Origin: Warburgia ugandensis
Taxonomy: Eukaryota; Streptophyta; Magnoliopsida; Canellales; Canellaceae
Direction: 5' to 3'
Length of the DNA stretch: 64,000 nt
NCBI GenBank assembly: GCA_035236585.1
Contig: CP141128.1
Span: forward strand, 53,991,257-54,055,256
Notes under the pieces: generated by a model
Databases searched by the model: none
Told to the model about the DNA's origin: nothing
What the model saw: only the letters and a program-made list of their open reading frames with translations
In this document: piece after piece, positions 63,703 to 64,000 of the stretch
How the letters are laid out: every line of letters starts with the position of its first letter
Position numbering within the stretch: position 1 is the first letter of the stretch
Made by a program: the position numbers and the translations under genes

Positions 63703-64000
63703 TGTAACAACGTTAAAATTTTACTCCTCCATGATCAAGTCATGAGATATCAAGAAGTATATCTTTTAATAGAATAATAATTTGGAATTAAAACTAAAAC
63801 CATTAGATAAAACTCTAAAAATGGAATCCAACGAGCCAAGGAATGCTGAAAATAAAGTCTGTATGAAGGAGCTATGGACTTCAATGTCAGTGTTATTTCA
63901 TTAAGTAAAAGTGAAAAAAAAAAAACATAGAAACTTCATGGTGACATTTTGATATTGGCAAGGCTCACTGGTGTAACAACCTTAAAATACTGCTATTCCA

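Larger units (their letters stand above)
57051..64000 (-). repeat. Satellite array III, inverted relative to I and II (about 26 units)
   Basis: These are the same monomers, but words such as TTGGATTCC now appear as GGAATCCAA on plus, so the array runs on the minus strand. Read on that strand from 64000 down, the order is D A B C C C D A B C D A B C C D A B C C D A B C C D, then the first bases of an A unit at the LTR E border. Period and subtypes match the first 8 kb of array I. One unit near 62495 lacks about 25 bp. The array continues past the window edge. No gene is visible. Confidence 0.95.

Noticed and set aside
3911-63777. Dozens of 60-90-residue frames beginning MESNEPRN or MKLKLIPLYSIQKMESNEPRN
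   Set aside because: They recur because the satellite unit recurs. They occur in only some units, break in others by frameshift or stop, run opposite to or across monomer borders, and differ by replacements as freely as by silent changes. No known domain or start context supports a gene.

Overview
This window is repeat-only plant nuclear DNA, and I support no functional protein-coding or RNA gene in it. About 50 kb is an AT-rich tandem satellite with a unit of about 267-269 bp (roughly 190 units). The remainder is long terminal repeats (LTRs) and LTR fragments of Ty3/gypsy-type retrotransposons. The LTRs have TG...CA ends, 5-bp target-site duplications, TATA boxes, and in one case a pol tail ending NFEDEILLRG before a purine-rich tract. 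That tail resembles the Tekay/Del group of plant chromoviruses. The setting suggests pericentromeric or other heterochromatin of a large plant genome. I cannot name the species.

Layout: 1-315 is the 3' end of an element's internal region. 316-3006 is a full LTR ('LTR A', +). 3007-3916 is a 5'-truncated LTR of a second element ('E', +). 3917-19305 is satellite array I. 19306-21988 is a solo LTR ('LTR C', +) with a perfect ACTAT target duplication. 21989-50298 is satellite array II. 50299-54430 is a 5'-truncated long LTR of a more distant element ('F', -). 54431-57050 is a full LTR of E (-). 57051-64000 is satellite array III in the opposite orientation to I and II.

The arrays are organised in higher-order repeats. 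I sort monomers into types by diagnostic words. A has CGCCATTATCAAAATTC. B has CCAATAGTAAAATTG plus TTTACATAATGAAGTAG. C has CTCGCGAATATC or CTCGCCAATATC plus CACTCTTAGTTAATG. D has ATGGCACCATGAAG plus CATAGCTCC. A' has CACCACCATTATA. E-like monomers have ATGCAATGTGCCCC. Array III and the first 8 kb of array I share an A-B-C-C-D order with a period near 1.34 kb. Array II contains a young five-monomer repeat of exactly 1333 bp (25.5-29.9 kb).

Two results stand out. First, the satellite unit appears to derive from the first ~290 bp of an LTR of this retrotransposon group. It begins TGTAACAACC where the LTRs begin TGTAATGACC, and a 67-bp block aligns without gaps at 52/67 by hand count. The spacing between two landmark words is 147 bp in LTRs A and C and 146 bp in the satellite. 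Second, the two edges of the satellite domain look like the two halves of one old insertion of element E. They share the 5-bp target ATAAA, carry sister LTRs, and lie in register in the monomer order, but they now stand in inverted orientation. This implies an inversion with one breakpoint inside E, or an assembly join.
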